Below are positions 30,346-39,085 of a stretch of DNA of 49,479 nt, one piece after another. The position numbers were made by a program, and so were the translations under genes. The stretch spans positions 1 to 49,479 of the forward strand of contig NZ_LJBR01000033.1 of the NCBI RefSeq assembly GCF_001282115.1, given 5' to 3'. The first letter of the stretch is position 1. Every line of letters starts with the position of its first letter. The DNA comes from Streptomyces sp. NRRL B-24085 (GTDB taxonomy: Bacteria; Actinomycetota; Actinomycetes; Streptomycetales; Streptomycetaceae). The notes under the pieces were generated by a model. It saw nothing but the letters and a program-made list of their open reading frames with translations, was not told where the DNA came from and ran no database searches.

Positions 30346-32115
30346 GTGTCGCTCTTCACTCGCTCAAGCCAACCGCAGGACATCACCGAGGGCGAGAGTG
30401 ATGCGGACGGTGCGGGTGCGACGGGGGACGAGAAGGCACAGGAGGCCGGGGAGCGCGACAACTCCGCGCGCCCCGGCTGGTTCGGCTGGCGCCTCCGCTG
30501 GCCCCGTACGGCGCGCGGGGTGTCCGTGGGGACGAGCGTGCTGGCGGGACTGCTGGTACTGCTGGTGCTGCTCTTCCCCAACCGGCTCGACCACATGAAC
30601 CTGCGGTCGTTCCTGCGTCTGCCCGTCGAGGCGATCGTCATCGCGGCCGTCCTCCTGGTGCTGCCGCCGAGGGCGCGCCGGATCGCGGCCGTCGTCTTCG
30701 GGCTGTTCCTCGGCCTGTTCACCGTCCTGAAGTTCCTCGACATGGGCTTCTACCAGACCCTGGCCCGGCCGTTCGACCTGGTCTTCGACTGGATCATGCT
30801 GGGCAACGCGACGGACTGGCTCAGGGAGTCGTTCGGCCGCACCGGCGAGGTGCTCGCGGTGACCGGGGTGATCGTCCTGTTCCTCGCCCTGCTCGCGCTG
30901 AGCACATGGGCGGTGGTGCGGCTGGCGAACGTGATGTCCCGGCACCGCCCCAGGGCCGTCGGCACCACCCTCGTGCTCGGCACGGTGTGGGTCACCTGCT
31001 TCACGGTGGGCGTGCAGTTCGGCGGGGTCTCGTTCGCCACCAAGGGCAACTCCGAGTTCCTCGCCAACCGCGTCCAGCACGTGCGCAACGGGCTGGGCGA
31101 CGCCAAGGTCTTCGAGAAGCAGTCCGCCGTCGACGCCTTCGCCGCCACCCCGCCCGACCAGCTCCTGACCGGACTGCGCGGCAAGGACGTCCTGTTCACG
31201 TTCATCGAGAGCTACGGCCGGGTGGCGATCGACGACCCGGCCATGGCACCGGAGATGGACGCGACCCTCAAGAAGGGCGACGCGACGCTCAAGGCGGCCG
31301 GTTTCGCCTCGCGCAGCGGCTGGCTGCGGTCCCCGGTGACGGGCGCCGGGAGCTGGATGGCCCACTCGACGTTCCTGTCCGGGCTGTGGGTCAAGAACCA
31401 GCAGCGCTACCTGAACCTCACCTCCAGCGACCGCGCGACGCTGACCAGCTACTTCCAGAAGACGGGTGACTGGCGCACGGTCGGCATCGTGCCCGGTGTG
31501 CGGAAGTCCTGGCCCGAGGGCAAGTACTTCGGCCTCGACCACATCTACGACTCCACGCACCTCGGCTACAAGGGCCCCTACTTCAGCTGGACGCCCGTGC
31601 CGGACCAGTTCAGCCTGGAGGCCTTCCAGAAGCTGGAGCACGGCAAGAAGAACCGCGACCCGATCATGGCCGAGATCATCCTGGCCTCCAGCCACAACCC
31701 GTGGTCGCCGATCGCCCACACGATCGACTGGGACGACCTCGGGGACGGTTCGGTCTTCGAGCAGATCAAGAAGGAGGGCACCGATCCGACGGAGGTCTGG
31801 AAGAGCCAGGAGCGGGTGCGCACCGAGTACCGCAAGGCCGTCCAGTACTCCGTGGACAGCCTGACCCAGTGGATGCAGCGCTACGGCGACGAGAGGACGG
31901 TCCTGGTGTTCCTCGGCGACCACCAGCCCGTCCCGACCGTCACCAAGGGCTCCACCAGCAGGGACGTGCCGGTCACGATCGTCGCCAAGGACCCGAAGGT
32001 CCTGGACCGGGTCGACAGCTGGAACTGGACGGACGGCCTCAAGCCCGCCGACGACGCGCCGGAGTGGGGCATGGACAAGTTCCGCGACCGCTTCATGACG
32101 GCGTTCGCCAAGTGA
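30346..32115 (+). CDS. Membrane sulfatase/LTA-synthase-like phosphotransferase
   Basis: A 589-residue membrane enzyme of the alkaline-phosphatase/sulfatase superfamily. An acidic N-terminal tail (1-45) precedes about five hydrophobic helices (about 55-230), then a large extracytoplasmic catalytic domain. Metal-site segments are FIESYG and FLGDHQPVP; the nucleophile is expected in the segment SWMAHSTFLSG. Related proteins transfer phosphoglycerol or act on wall polymers. The GTG start has GGAAGG 8 bases upstream. No wall-polymer genes are adjacent, and it stands between acyl-CoA ligase genes. The exact substrate is unknown. Confidence 0.8.
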   Translation: MSLFTRSSQPQDITEGESDADGAGATGDEKAQEAGERDNSARPGWFGWRLRWPRTARGVSVGTSVLAGLLVLLVLLFPNRLDHMNLRSFLRLPVEAIVIAAVLLVLPPRARRIAAVVFGLFLGLFTVLKFLDMGFYQTLARPFDLVFDWIMLGNATDWLRESFGRTGEVLAVTGVIVLFLALLALSTWAVVRLANVMSRHRPRAVGTTLVLGTVWVTCFTVGVQFGGVSFATKGNSEFLANRVQHVRNGLGDAKVFEKQSAVDAFAATPPDQLLTGLRGKDVLFTFIESYGRVAIDDPAMAPEMDATLKKGDATLKAAGFASRSGWLRSPVTGAGSWMAHSTFLSGLWVKNQQRYLNLTSSDRATLTSYFQKTGDWRTVGIVPGVRKSWPEGKYFGLDHIYDSTHLGYKGPYFSWTPVPDQFSLEAFQKLEHGKKNRDPIMAEIILASSHNPWSPIAHTIDWDDLGDGSVFEQIKKEGTDPTEVWKSQERVRTEYRKAVQYSVDSLTQWMQRYGDERTVLVFLGDHQPVPTVTKGSTSRDVPVTIVAKDPKVLDRVDSWNWTDGLKPADDAPEWGMDKFRDRFMTAFAK

Positions 32116-32192
32116 GGTCCGGCGGCGCTCCCGAACTGCGCCGGACCCTTGCCTCGGGCCCGCTCCGCCTGGATTACTGATCCCCAGCACCT

Positions 32193-32210
32193 CGACCGAA
32201 TGATCGGTCG
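32193..32210. promoter_or_regulatory. Perfect palindrome upstream of paaK
   Basis: CGACCGAATGATCGGTCG has 7-bp perfect arms (CGACCGA/TCGGTCG) around ATGA. It sits 31-48 bases before the paaK ATG. The form suits a TetR-type regulator such as the PaaR group of actinobacteria. Confidence 0.65.
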
Positions 32211-32241
32211 CCCGTAATGACGTGGTGGGAAGGACGTTCCG

Positions 32242-33534
32242 ATGGCGGATGCGGAGCTGCTGGACTCGGGGGAACGGCTGGACGCCGGGGCGCTGCGGGC
32301 GTTGCAGCTCGAGCGGTTGCGGGCGTCGCTGCGGCACGCGTACGAACACGTGCCGTTCTACCGGGAGTCCTTCGACAAGGCGGGTGTCCGGCCGGACGAC
32401 TGCCGGTCCCTGGGCGACCTGGCGAGGTTCCCGTTCACCACCAAGGCCGACCTGCGCGAGAACTATCCGTACGGGATGTTCGCCGTGCCCCGGGACCATG
32501 TGCGCCGCATCCATGCCTCCAGCGGCACCACCGGGCGCCCCACGGTCGTGGGCTACACCGAGAACGACCTCTCCCTGTGGGCCGACATGGTGGCCCGTTC
32601 CCTGCGGGCGGCGGGCGCCCGGCCCGGGGACGTCGTCCATGTGGCATACGGCTACGGACTGTTCACGGGCGGGCTCGGCGCCCACTACGGCGCCGAGCGG
32701 CTCGGCTGTACGGTCGTCCCCGCGTCCGGCGGCATGACGGCACGCCAGGTGCAGCTCATCCAGGACCTGGAACCCGGGGTCATCATGGTGACCCCGTCGT
32801 ACATGCTGACGCTTCTCGACGAGTTCGAGCGGCAGGGTGTCGACCCGCGGAGCACCTCCCTGCGGGTGGGTGTCTTCGGTGCCGAGCCCTGGACCGAGGA
32901 GATGCGCCGGGAGATCGAGGAGCGGTTCGCGATCGACGCCGTGGACATCTACGGGCTGTCGGAGGTGATCGGACCGGGCGTCGCGCAGGAGTGCGTGGAG
33001 ACCAAGGACGGGCTCCATGTGTGGGAGGACCACTTCTACCCCGAGATCGTCGACCCGGTCACCGGGGAGGTCCTGCCCGACGGTGAGCGGGGCGAGCTGG
33101 TGTTCACCTCGCTCACCAAGGAGGCGATGCCAGTGATCCGGTACCGGACGCGGGACCTGACCCGGCTGCTGCCGGGCACGGCCCGGGTGTTCCGGCGGAT
33201 GGAGAAGGTCACCGGCCGCAGCGACGACATGGTGATCCTGCGCGGGGTGAACCTCTTCCCCACGCAGGTCGAGGAGATCGTCCTGCGCACCCCGGGCGTC
33301 GCGCCCCACTTCCAGCTCCGACTCACCCGCGAGGGCCGCCTCGACGCCCTGACCGTGCGGGCGGAGGCCCGGCCGGACGCCCCACCCGAGACCAGGGACG
33401 CGGCCGCCCGCTCCATCGCGGCGGCCGTGAAGGACGGCATCGGGGTGTCGGTCGGCGTCGAGATCGTCGAACCGGAGTCCCTGGAACGGTCGGTGGGCAA
33501 GATCCGCCGGATCGTCGACCTGCGCCCCCGCTAG
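32242..33534 (+). CDS. paaK: Phenylacetate-CoA ligase
   Basis: A 430-residue PaaK-type ligase, which makes aryl-CoA from aryl acid, ATP and CoA. Motifs are HASSGTTGRPTVVGYT (P-loop), VFGAEPWTEEMR, YGLSEVIGPGVAQEC and RSDDMVILRGVNLFPTQ, all typical of the family and distinct from FadD ligases. The ATG is preceded by GGGAAGGA. No paaABCDE epoxidase genes are in the window, so this is a lone paaK; it could serve phenylacetate, or another aromatic acid. A palindrome sits in its promoter. It is convergent with the next ligase, 7 bases apart. Confidence 0.87.
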   Translation: MADAELLDSGERLDAGALRALQLERLRASLRHAYEHVPFYRESFDKAGVRPDDCRSLGDLARFPFTTKADLRENYPYGMFAVPRDHVRRIHASSGTTGRPTVVGYTENDLSLWADMVARSLRAAGARPGDVVHVAYGYGLFTGGLGAHYGAERLGCTVVPASGGMTARQVQLIQDLEPGVIMVTPSYMLTLLDEFERQGVDPRSTSLRVGVFGAEPWTEEMRREIEERFAIDAVDIYGLSEVIGPGVAQECVETKDGLHVWEDHFYPEIVDPVTGEVLPDGERGELVFTSLTKEAMPVIRYRTRDLTRLLPGTARVFRRMEKVTGRSDDMVILRGVNLFPTQVEEIVLRTPGVAPHFQLRLTREGRLDALTVRAEARPDAPPETRDAAARSIAAAVKDGIGVSVGVEIVEPESLERSVGKIRRIVDLRPR

Positions 33535-33541
33535 CGCGGCA

Positions 33542-35035
33542 CTACGAGAACCGGTCCCGCAGCTGCCGCTTGAGGATCTTCCCGCTGGCGTTCCGCGGCA
33601 GCTCGTCCACGAACAGCACCCGCTTGGGCGCCTTGAAGTGGGCGAGCTTCTCCCGCGCGTGGTCGAGGAGTTCGGCCTCGGTGACCTCGCCGCGCGGGAC
33701 GACGACCGCGGTGACCGCCTCGATCCAGCGCTCGTCGGGCAGGCCGATCACGGCGACCTCGGCGACGCCCTCATGGGTGTAGAGCGCGTCCTCGACCTGG
33801 CGTGAGGCGACCAGCACGCCCCCGGAGTTGATGACGTCCTTCACCCGGTCGACGATCGTGAAGTAGCCGTGCGCGTCCCGCACCGCGAGGTCACCGGAGT
33901 GGAACCAGCCGTCCCGGAAGGCCGCTTCGGTCTCCTCGGGCTTGTCCCAGTAGCCCTCGCACAGCTGCGGCGACCGGTAGACGATCTCGCCGGGCGTGCC
34001 GTCCGGTACGTCCTTGCCGTCCTCGTCCACGACCCGCGCGTCCACGAACAGGACGGTACGGCCGCAGGAGTCCATCCGGCCCTTGTGCTCGTCGGGCGCG
34101 AGGACGGTGGCCAGCGGGCCGATCTCGCTCTGCCCGAAGCAGTTGTAGAAGGCGAGCTTCGGCAGCCGTTCGCGCAGTCGCTCCAGGACGGGCACGGGCA
34201 TGATCGAGGCGCCGTAGTACGCCTTGCGCAGTCCGCCGAGGTCACGGGTGGCGAAGTCGGGCCGGTTGGCCAGGCCGATCCACACCGTCGGCGGCGCGAA
34301 CAGGCTGTCCGCACGGCCCTGTTCGATCAAGTCGAAGAGCCGGTCGCCGTCGGGTGCGTCGAGGATGATGTTCGTCGCGCCGACCGCGAGGTAAGGCAGC
34401 AGGAAGACGTGCATCTGCGCGGAGTGGTACAGCGGCAGCGAGTGCACCGGCCGGTCGCCGGCGCTCAGGTCGCAGGCGGTGATCGCGCTCAGGTACTCGT
34501 GCACCAGGGCACGGTGGGTCATCATCGCGCCCTTCGGCAGGGCCGTCGTCCCCGAGGTGTACAGGAGTTGGACCAGGTCCTCGCTGCGCGCTTCGGGACC
34601 GTCGTACGGGTCGGTCACGGCCAGCCGCGTCAGCAGGGAGTCGTCGGAGTCCCGCAGCGGCAGCGTGCGGACGCCCTCGGGGAGGCGCCCGGCGAGAACG
34701 GGGTCGGCGAGGACCAGAGTGCTGCCCGACTGGCCGAGGATGTACGCGAGGTCGTCACCGGTGAGGTTCTGGTTGACCGGCACATGGACCAGTCCCGCGC
34801 GGGCGCAGGCGAGGAAGGCGATCAGATACGCGTCCGAGTTGTGGCCGTAGGCGCCGACCCGGTCGCCCCGGTCGAGGCCCTGGTCGAGGAGCAGTCGCGC
34901 CGCGCGGGAGACGGCGTCGTCGAGTTCCTCGTACGTCCAGGAGCGCTCGCCGTACTCCACCGCGACGCGCGCCGGGGTGCGCCGGGCGCTGCGCCGCAGC
35001 ACCCCGTCAACCGTACTGCCGTGTCCAGGCGTCAT
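33542..35035 (-). CDS. AMP-dependent fatty acyl/aryl-CoA ligase
   Basis: A 497-residue ANL-family ligase with P-loop LLYTSGTTALPKGAMMTH, then FGQSEIGPL, and the C-terminal lobe GDLAVRDAHGYFTIVDRVKD and NASGKILKRQLRD. It differs clearly from the FadD19-like and PaaK proteins, and the substrate cannot be told. The ATG at 35035 (MTPGHGS) is preferred to a TTG 30 bases upstream, because the longer form would run through an operator-like palindrome. It shares a 63-bp divergent promoter with the acylase gene, so the ligase and the acylase are probably co-regulated. Confidence 0.85.
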   Translation of the reverse strand: MTPGHGSTVDGVLRRSARRTPARVAVEYGERSWTYEELDDAVSRAARLLLDQGLDRGDRVGAYGHNSDAYLIAFLACARAGLVHVPVNQNLTGDDLAYILGQSGSTLVLADPVLAGRLPEGVRTLPLRDSDDSLLTRLAVTDPYDGPEARSEDLVQLLYTSGTTALPKGAMMTHRALVHEYLSAITACDLSAGDRPVHSLPLYHSAQMHVFLLPYLAVGATNIILDAPDGDRLFDLIEQGRADSLFAPPTVWIGLANRPDFATRDLGGLRKAYYGASIMPVPVLERLRERLPKLAFYNCFGQSEIGPLATVLAPDEHKGRMDSCGRTVLFVDARVVDEDGKDVPDGTPGEIVYRSPQLCEGYWDKPEETEAAFRDGWFHSGDLAVRDAHGYFTIVDRVKDVINSGGVLVASRQVEDALYTHEGVAEVAVIGLPDERWIEAVTAVVVPRGEVTEAELLDHAREKLAHFKAPKRVLFVDELPRNASGKILKRQLRDRFS

Positions 35036-35043
35036 ACGGGACA

Positions 35044-35057
35044 ACCTACCGGTTGGT
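35044..35057. promoter_or_regulatory. ACCTACCGGTTGGT operator between ligase and acylase
   Basis: A 14-bp site with 6 of 7 matched arm positions around a central CCGG. ACCNACCGGTNGGT-type sites are common TetR-family operators in actinobacteria. It lies 9 bases upstream of the ligase ATG and 42 bases from the acylase ATG. Confidence 0.5.
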
Positions 35058-35098
35058 ACGCTCAACCGCTCCTTCCCTCACTGACGTTGGGAGGCACG

Positions 35099-37519
35099 AT
35101 GCGCACCCGCCCCAGACGCGCCGTCGTCGCGGCCGTGGCCCTGTTCGCCGCCGTCGGCACACTGCCGTCCGCAGCCGCGCAGGACCGGCAGAAACAGGAA
35201 CACCCGTCGCACGGCGGCCTGTCCGCCACCATCCGCTACACCGAGTACGGCATCCCGCACATCCTCGCGCGGAACTACGCGGACCTCGGCTTCGGCACCG
35301 GGTGGGCGCAGGCCGCCGACCAGGTGTGCACCCTCGCCGACGGGTTCGTGACCGTGCGCGGCGAGCGTTCGCGTTTCTTCGGGGCCGACGCGCCCTCCGA
35401 CGCCGCGCTGTCCTCGGCCACGAAGAACCTCTCCAGCGACCTGTACTTCCGCGGGGTGCGGGAGGCGGGGACGGTGGAGAGTCTGCTGGCCACGCCCGCG
35501 CCGCGGGGTCCGAGCCGTGACGTGAAGGACTTGATGCGGGGCTTCGCGGCGGGCTACAACGCCTGGCTGGAGAAGAACCGGATCACCGACCCGGCGTGCC
35601 GGGGCGCCGACTGGGTGCGTCCCGTGTCGGTCCGGGACGTGGCCGCCCGCAACTACGCGCTCGCCGTCCTGGGCGGCCAGGGCCGGGCCGTGGACGGCAT
35701 CACCGCCGCGCAGCCGCCCGCGCCCACCGCCGCGCAGCCGCCCGCGCCCACCGCCCCGGCGGCCGGCACGCCCGACGCCCGGGACACCGCTCGCGCGGCC
35801 CGGGACCTGTTCGCCGCCGACTCCGCCGACATGGGCTCCAACGCCGTCGCGTTCAGCGGGGCCACCACGACGAACGGCCGCGGGCTCCTGCTCGGCAACC
35901 CGCACTACCCCTGGCAGGGCGGCCGCCGGTTCTGGCAGTCGCAGCAGACCATCCCCGGTGAACTGAACGTCGCGGGCGGCTCGCTGCTCGGCTCGGCCAC
36001 GATCTCCATCGGCCACAACTCCCGGGTGGCCTGGAGCCACACGGTGGCCACCGGCGTCACCCTCAACCTGCACCAGCTGACCCTGGACCCGGCCGACCCC
36101 ACCACGTACCTCGTGGACGGCACACCGCAGCGGATGACCCGGCGCGAGGTGACCGTCGCCGTCCGGGGCGGCGCACCGGTGACCAGGACCCAGTGGTGGA
36201 CGCGGTACGGCCCGGTCGTCACCTCGCTCGGGGCCGCGCTGCCGCTGCCCTGGACGACCACGACGGCGTACGCGCTCAACGACCCCAACGCCGAGAATTT
36301 GCGCGCCTCCGACACCGCCCTCGGCTTCAGCAAGGCCCGCGGCACGAGCGACGTGCTGGGCTCGCTCAGGCGCACGCAGGGGCTGCCGTGGGTCAACACC
36401 GTCGCGGCCGACTCGCGGGGGCACACCCTGTTCACCCAGTCCCAGGTGCTGCCCAGGATCACCGACGAACTGGCGCAGCGCTGCTCCACCCCCCTGGGCA
36501 AGGTCACCTACCCCGCCTCCGGAGTGGCGGTCCTCGACGGCTCGCGCGGCGACTGCGCCCTGGGCCGTGACCCGGACGCCGTGCAGCCGGGGATCTTCGG
36601 GCCCGCGAGGATGCCGGTCCTGAAGGACGCGCCGTACGCGGAGAACTCCAACGACAGCGCCTGGCTGGCCAACGCCGATCGGCCGCTGACGGGTTACGAG
36701 CGGGTCTTCGGCACCGTGGGCACCCAGCGCTCGATGCGCACGCGGGGCGCCGTCCAGGACGTGGCCGCGATGGCCGCGCGCGGGAAGCTGACCGTACGGG
36801 ATCTCCAGGCGCAGCAGTTCGCGAACCGGGTGCCCGCGGGCGACCTGGTGGCGGCCGACGCGGCGAAGGCGTGCGCGGCCCTGCCCGGCGGCACGGCGAC
36901 GGGCAGCGACGGCAGGGCCGTTGACGTGAGCGATGCCTGCGGGGTGCTGGCGGCCTGGGACCGCACCGCGGACACCGGCAGCCGAGGCGCGCTGCTCTTC
37001 GACCGGCTGTGGCGGCGGCTGCCGACGGCCCAGTTGTGGAAGGTGCCGTTCTCCGCGGCCGATCCGGTGGGCACCCCGAACACGCTCGACGCCGGCGCGC
37101 CCGCCTTCGCGGCGGCTCTCGCGGACACCGTGACCGAGCTGCGGGCGGCGGGCGTCGCGCTGGACTCCCGGCTCGGCGAGCACCAGTTCGTCGTGCGGAA
37201 CGGACAGCGCATCGCCGTGCCGGGCGGCACCGAGTCGCTCGGGGTGTGGAACAAGGTCGAGCCGGTGTGGAACCCGGCGGGCGGCGGATACACGGAGGTG
37301 ACGACCGGGTCCAGCTACGTCCAGGCGGTGGGCTGGGACGGCGGCCGCTGTCCGGTGGCCCGGACCCTGCTGACGTACTCCCAGTCCTCGAACCCGAACT
37401 CACCACACTTCAGCGACCAGACCCGGCTGTTCTCGGCGGAGAGGTGGGTGACGTCCCGGTTCTGCGAGAAGGACATCCTGTCCTCACCCGAGCTGCGGAT
37501 CGTGCGGGTGCGCTCCTGA
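35099..37519 (+). CDS. Secreted penicillin-acylase-family enzyme, AHL/aculeacin acylase type
   Basis: An 806-residue Ntn-hydrolase, made as one chain and cut into alpha and beta subunits. A signal peptide (1-27, ending SAAA) sends it out of the cell. The beta subunit starts at the catalytic S247 in ADMGSNAVAF; GNPHYPW and the Asn in ENSNDSAWLAN follow as in aculeacin A acylase and the Streptomyces AHL acylase AhlM. Such enzymes hydrolyse long-chain acyl amides, including N-acyl homoserine lactones, echinocandin side chains and acyl amino acids. A 24-bp duplication makes two AAQPPAPT units in the spacer before Ser247. The ATG has TTGGGAGG upstream. The divergent ligase could activate the released fatty acid (inference). 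Confidence 0.87.
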   Translation: MRTRPRRAVVAAVALFAAVGTLPSAAAQDRQKQEHPSHGGLSATIRYTEYGIPHILARNYADLGFGTGWAQAADQVCTLADGFVTVRGERSRFFGADAPSDAALSSATKNLSSDLYFRGVREAGTVESLLATPAPRGPSRDVKDLMRGFAAGYNAWLEKNRITDPACRGADWVRPVSVRDVAARNYALAVLGGQGRAVDGITAAQPPAPTAAQPPAPTAPAAGTPDARDTARAARDLFAADSADMGSNAVAFSGATTTNGRGLLLGNPHYPWQGGRRFWQSQQTIPGELNVAGGSLLGSATISIGHNSRVAWSHTVATGVTLNLHQLTLDPADPTTYLVDGTPQRMTRREVTVAVRGGAPVTRTQWWTRYGPVVTSLGAALPLPWTTTTAYALNDPNAENLRASDTALGFSKARGTSDVLGSLRRTQGLPWVNTVAADSRGHTLFTQSQVLPRITDELAQRCSTPLGKVTYPASGVAVLDGSRGDCALGRDPDAVQPGIFGPARMPVLKDAPYAENSNDSAWLANADRPLTGYERVFGTVGTQRSMRTRGAVQDVAAMAARGKLTVRDLQAQQFANRVPAGDLVAADAAKACAALPGGTATGSDGRAVDVSDACGVLAAWDRTADTGSRGALLFDRLWRRLPTAQLWKVPFSAADPVGTPNTLDAGAPAFAAALADTVTELRAAGVALDSRLGEHQFVVRNGQRIAVPGGTESLGVWNKVEPVWNPAGGGYTEVTTGSSYVQAVGWDGGRCPVARTLLTYSQSSNPNSPHFSDQTRLFSAERWVTSRFCEKDILSSPELRIVRVRS
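35702..35749 (+). repeat. 24-bp tandem duplication in acylase spacer
   Basis: Two exact 24-bp copies, 35702-35725 and 35726-35749, each starting ACCGCCGCGCAG. They encode a repeated Pro/Ala-rich octapeptide in the spacer peptide that is removed or left flexible on maturation. Recent slippage is likely, as there is no sequence divergence. Confidence 0.85.
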
Positions 37520-37531
37520 AGCCGGGGGGAC

Positions 37532-39085
37532 TCAGACCGGGCGCGAGCGCCCCTGCCAGTACGGGTCCCGCAGGCGTCGCTTGTACAGCTTGCCGTTGGG
37601 ATCGCGGGGCATCTCGGTGATGAAGTCGACGCTCTTCGGGCGCTTGTAGCCCGCGAGCCGTTCGGCGCAGTGGGCGAGGACGTCGGCGGCCAGGTCCGGT
37701 CCCGGGGTGTGGCCCGGGGCCGGTTCCACCACGGCCTTGACCTCCTCGCCCCAGTCGTCGTGCGGGATGCCGAAGGCGGCGGCGTCGGCGACCGCGGGAT
37801 GCTGGAGCAGCACGGACTCGATCTCGGCGGGGTAGATGTTGACCCCGCCCGAGATGATCATGTCGATCTTGCGGTCGCGGAGGAAGAGGTAGCCGTCCTC
37901 GTCGAGGTAGCCGAGGTCGCCGACGGTGAAGAAGTCGCCGATGCGGTTCTTCCGCGTCTTGGCCTCGTCCTTGTGGTACGTGAAGCCGCCGGTGTTCATC
38001 TTCAGGTACACGGTGCCGAGTTCACCGGGCGGCAGCCGGTTGCCGCCGTCGTCGAAGACCGCCAGCTCGCTGATCGGCCAGGCCTTGCCGACCGTGCCGG
38101 GTTTCTTCAGCCAGTCCTCGGCGGTGGCGAAGGCTCCGCCGCCCTCGCTGGCGGCGTAGTACTCCTCCACGCAGGGCCCCCACCAGTCGAGCATCGCCCG
38201 CTTCACATGGTCGGGACAGGGGGCGGCGCCGTGGATGGCGTGCCGCATGGACGAGACGTCGTAGCGCGCCTTCACCTCCTCGGGCAGGGCCAGCAGCCGG
38301 TGGAACTGGGTCGGGACCATATGGGTGTGGGTGCAGCGGTGTTCGTCGATCAGCCGCAGCATCTCCTCCGGTGTCCACTTGTCCATCAGGACCAGCGGGT
38401 GCCCGATGTGCAGGGACGCGGCGGCGAACTGGAGGACGGCCGTGTGGTACAGCGGTGAGCAGACGAGGTGGACGTTGTCGTCGAAGGGCCGGATGCCGAA
38501 GATGCCGAGGAAACCGCCCAGGTACGCCTCCTCCGGCAGCTTGCCGGGCAGGGGCCGGCGGATGCCGCGTGGACGGCCCGTCGTACCGGAGGTGTAGTTC
38601 ATGACCCAGCCGAGCTCACGGTCCGCTGGCGGCGACTCCGGTTGCCCTTCGAGGAGTTCGGCGTACGGCCGGAAGCCCTCGACCTCGCCGACGGCGTACC
38701 GGTGGCTCGCCGGGAGGCCGGCCTCGTCGGCGGCCCGGCGTGCGGTCTCCCCGAACCTCTCGTGGGCCACGAGCACTTTCGCGCCGGAGTCGGCGACGAT
38801 CCAGGCGATCTCGGGGGCGACGAAGTGGTGGTTGACCGGGACCAGGTAGAACCCGGCCTGGCTCGCGGCGAGATGGACGGCGAAGAACTCCGGGCTGTTG
38901 GGCAGGACGACGGCGAAGGCGTCCCCGCGTTCCAGGCCGGCGGCGCGCAGGCCGTGCACGAGCTGGTTGGCGGCGGCGTGGAGACGGCCCGCGGTCCACA
39001 CCGATCCGTCGGGGGCGACGAGGGCCGTGCGGGCGGGGTCCTGCGCGGCCTGGGTCCAGAAGCCCGCGGGAGGTGTGCTGGTCAC
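37532..39085 (-). CDS. Acyl-CoA synthetase (FadD type)
   Basis: A 517-residue ANL-family ligase with YTSGTTGRPRGIRRPLPG as P-loop, YAASEGGGAF, DLGYLDEDGYLFLRDRKIDM and the catalytic Lys in DPNGKLYKRRLRD. It resembles actinobacterial fatty acyl-CoA ligases such as FadD4 (memory, low weight). The GTG start overlaps the stop of the nitronate monooxygenase gene (GTGA), so the two are translationally coupled. Both lie downstream of the second copy of the shared operator. Its substrate could be a nitro-, branched or steroid-derived acid. Convergent with the acylase. Confidence 0.85.
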   Translation of the reverse strand: MTSTPPAGFWTQAAQDPARTALVAPDGSVWTAGRLHAAANQLVHGLRAAGLERGDAFAVVLPNSPEFFAVHLAASQAGFYLVPVNHHFVAPEIAWIVADSGAKVLVAHERFGETARRAADEAGLPASHRYAVGEVEGFRPYAELLEGQPESPPADRELGWVMNYTSGTTGRPRGIRRPLPGKLPEEAYLGGFLGIFGIRPFDDNVHLVCSPLYHTAVLQFAAASLHIGHPLVLMDKWTPEEMLRLIDEHRCTHTHMVPTQFHRLLALPEEVKARYDVSSMRHAIHGAAPCPDHVKRAMLDWWGPCVEEYYAASEGGGAFATAEDWLKKPGTVGKAWPISELAVFDDGGNRLPPGELGTVYLKMNTGGFTYHKDEAKTRKNRIGDFFTVGDLGYLDEDGYLFLRDRKIDMIISGGVNIYPAEIESVLLQHPAVADAAAFGIPHDDWGEEVKAVVEPAPGHTPGPDLAADVLAHCAERLAGYKRPKSVDFITEMPRDPNGKLYKRRLRDPYWQGRSRPV

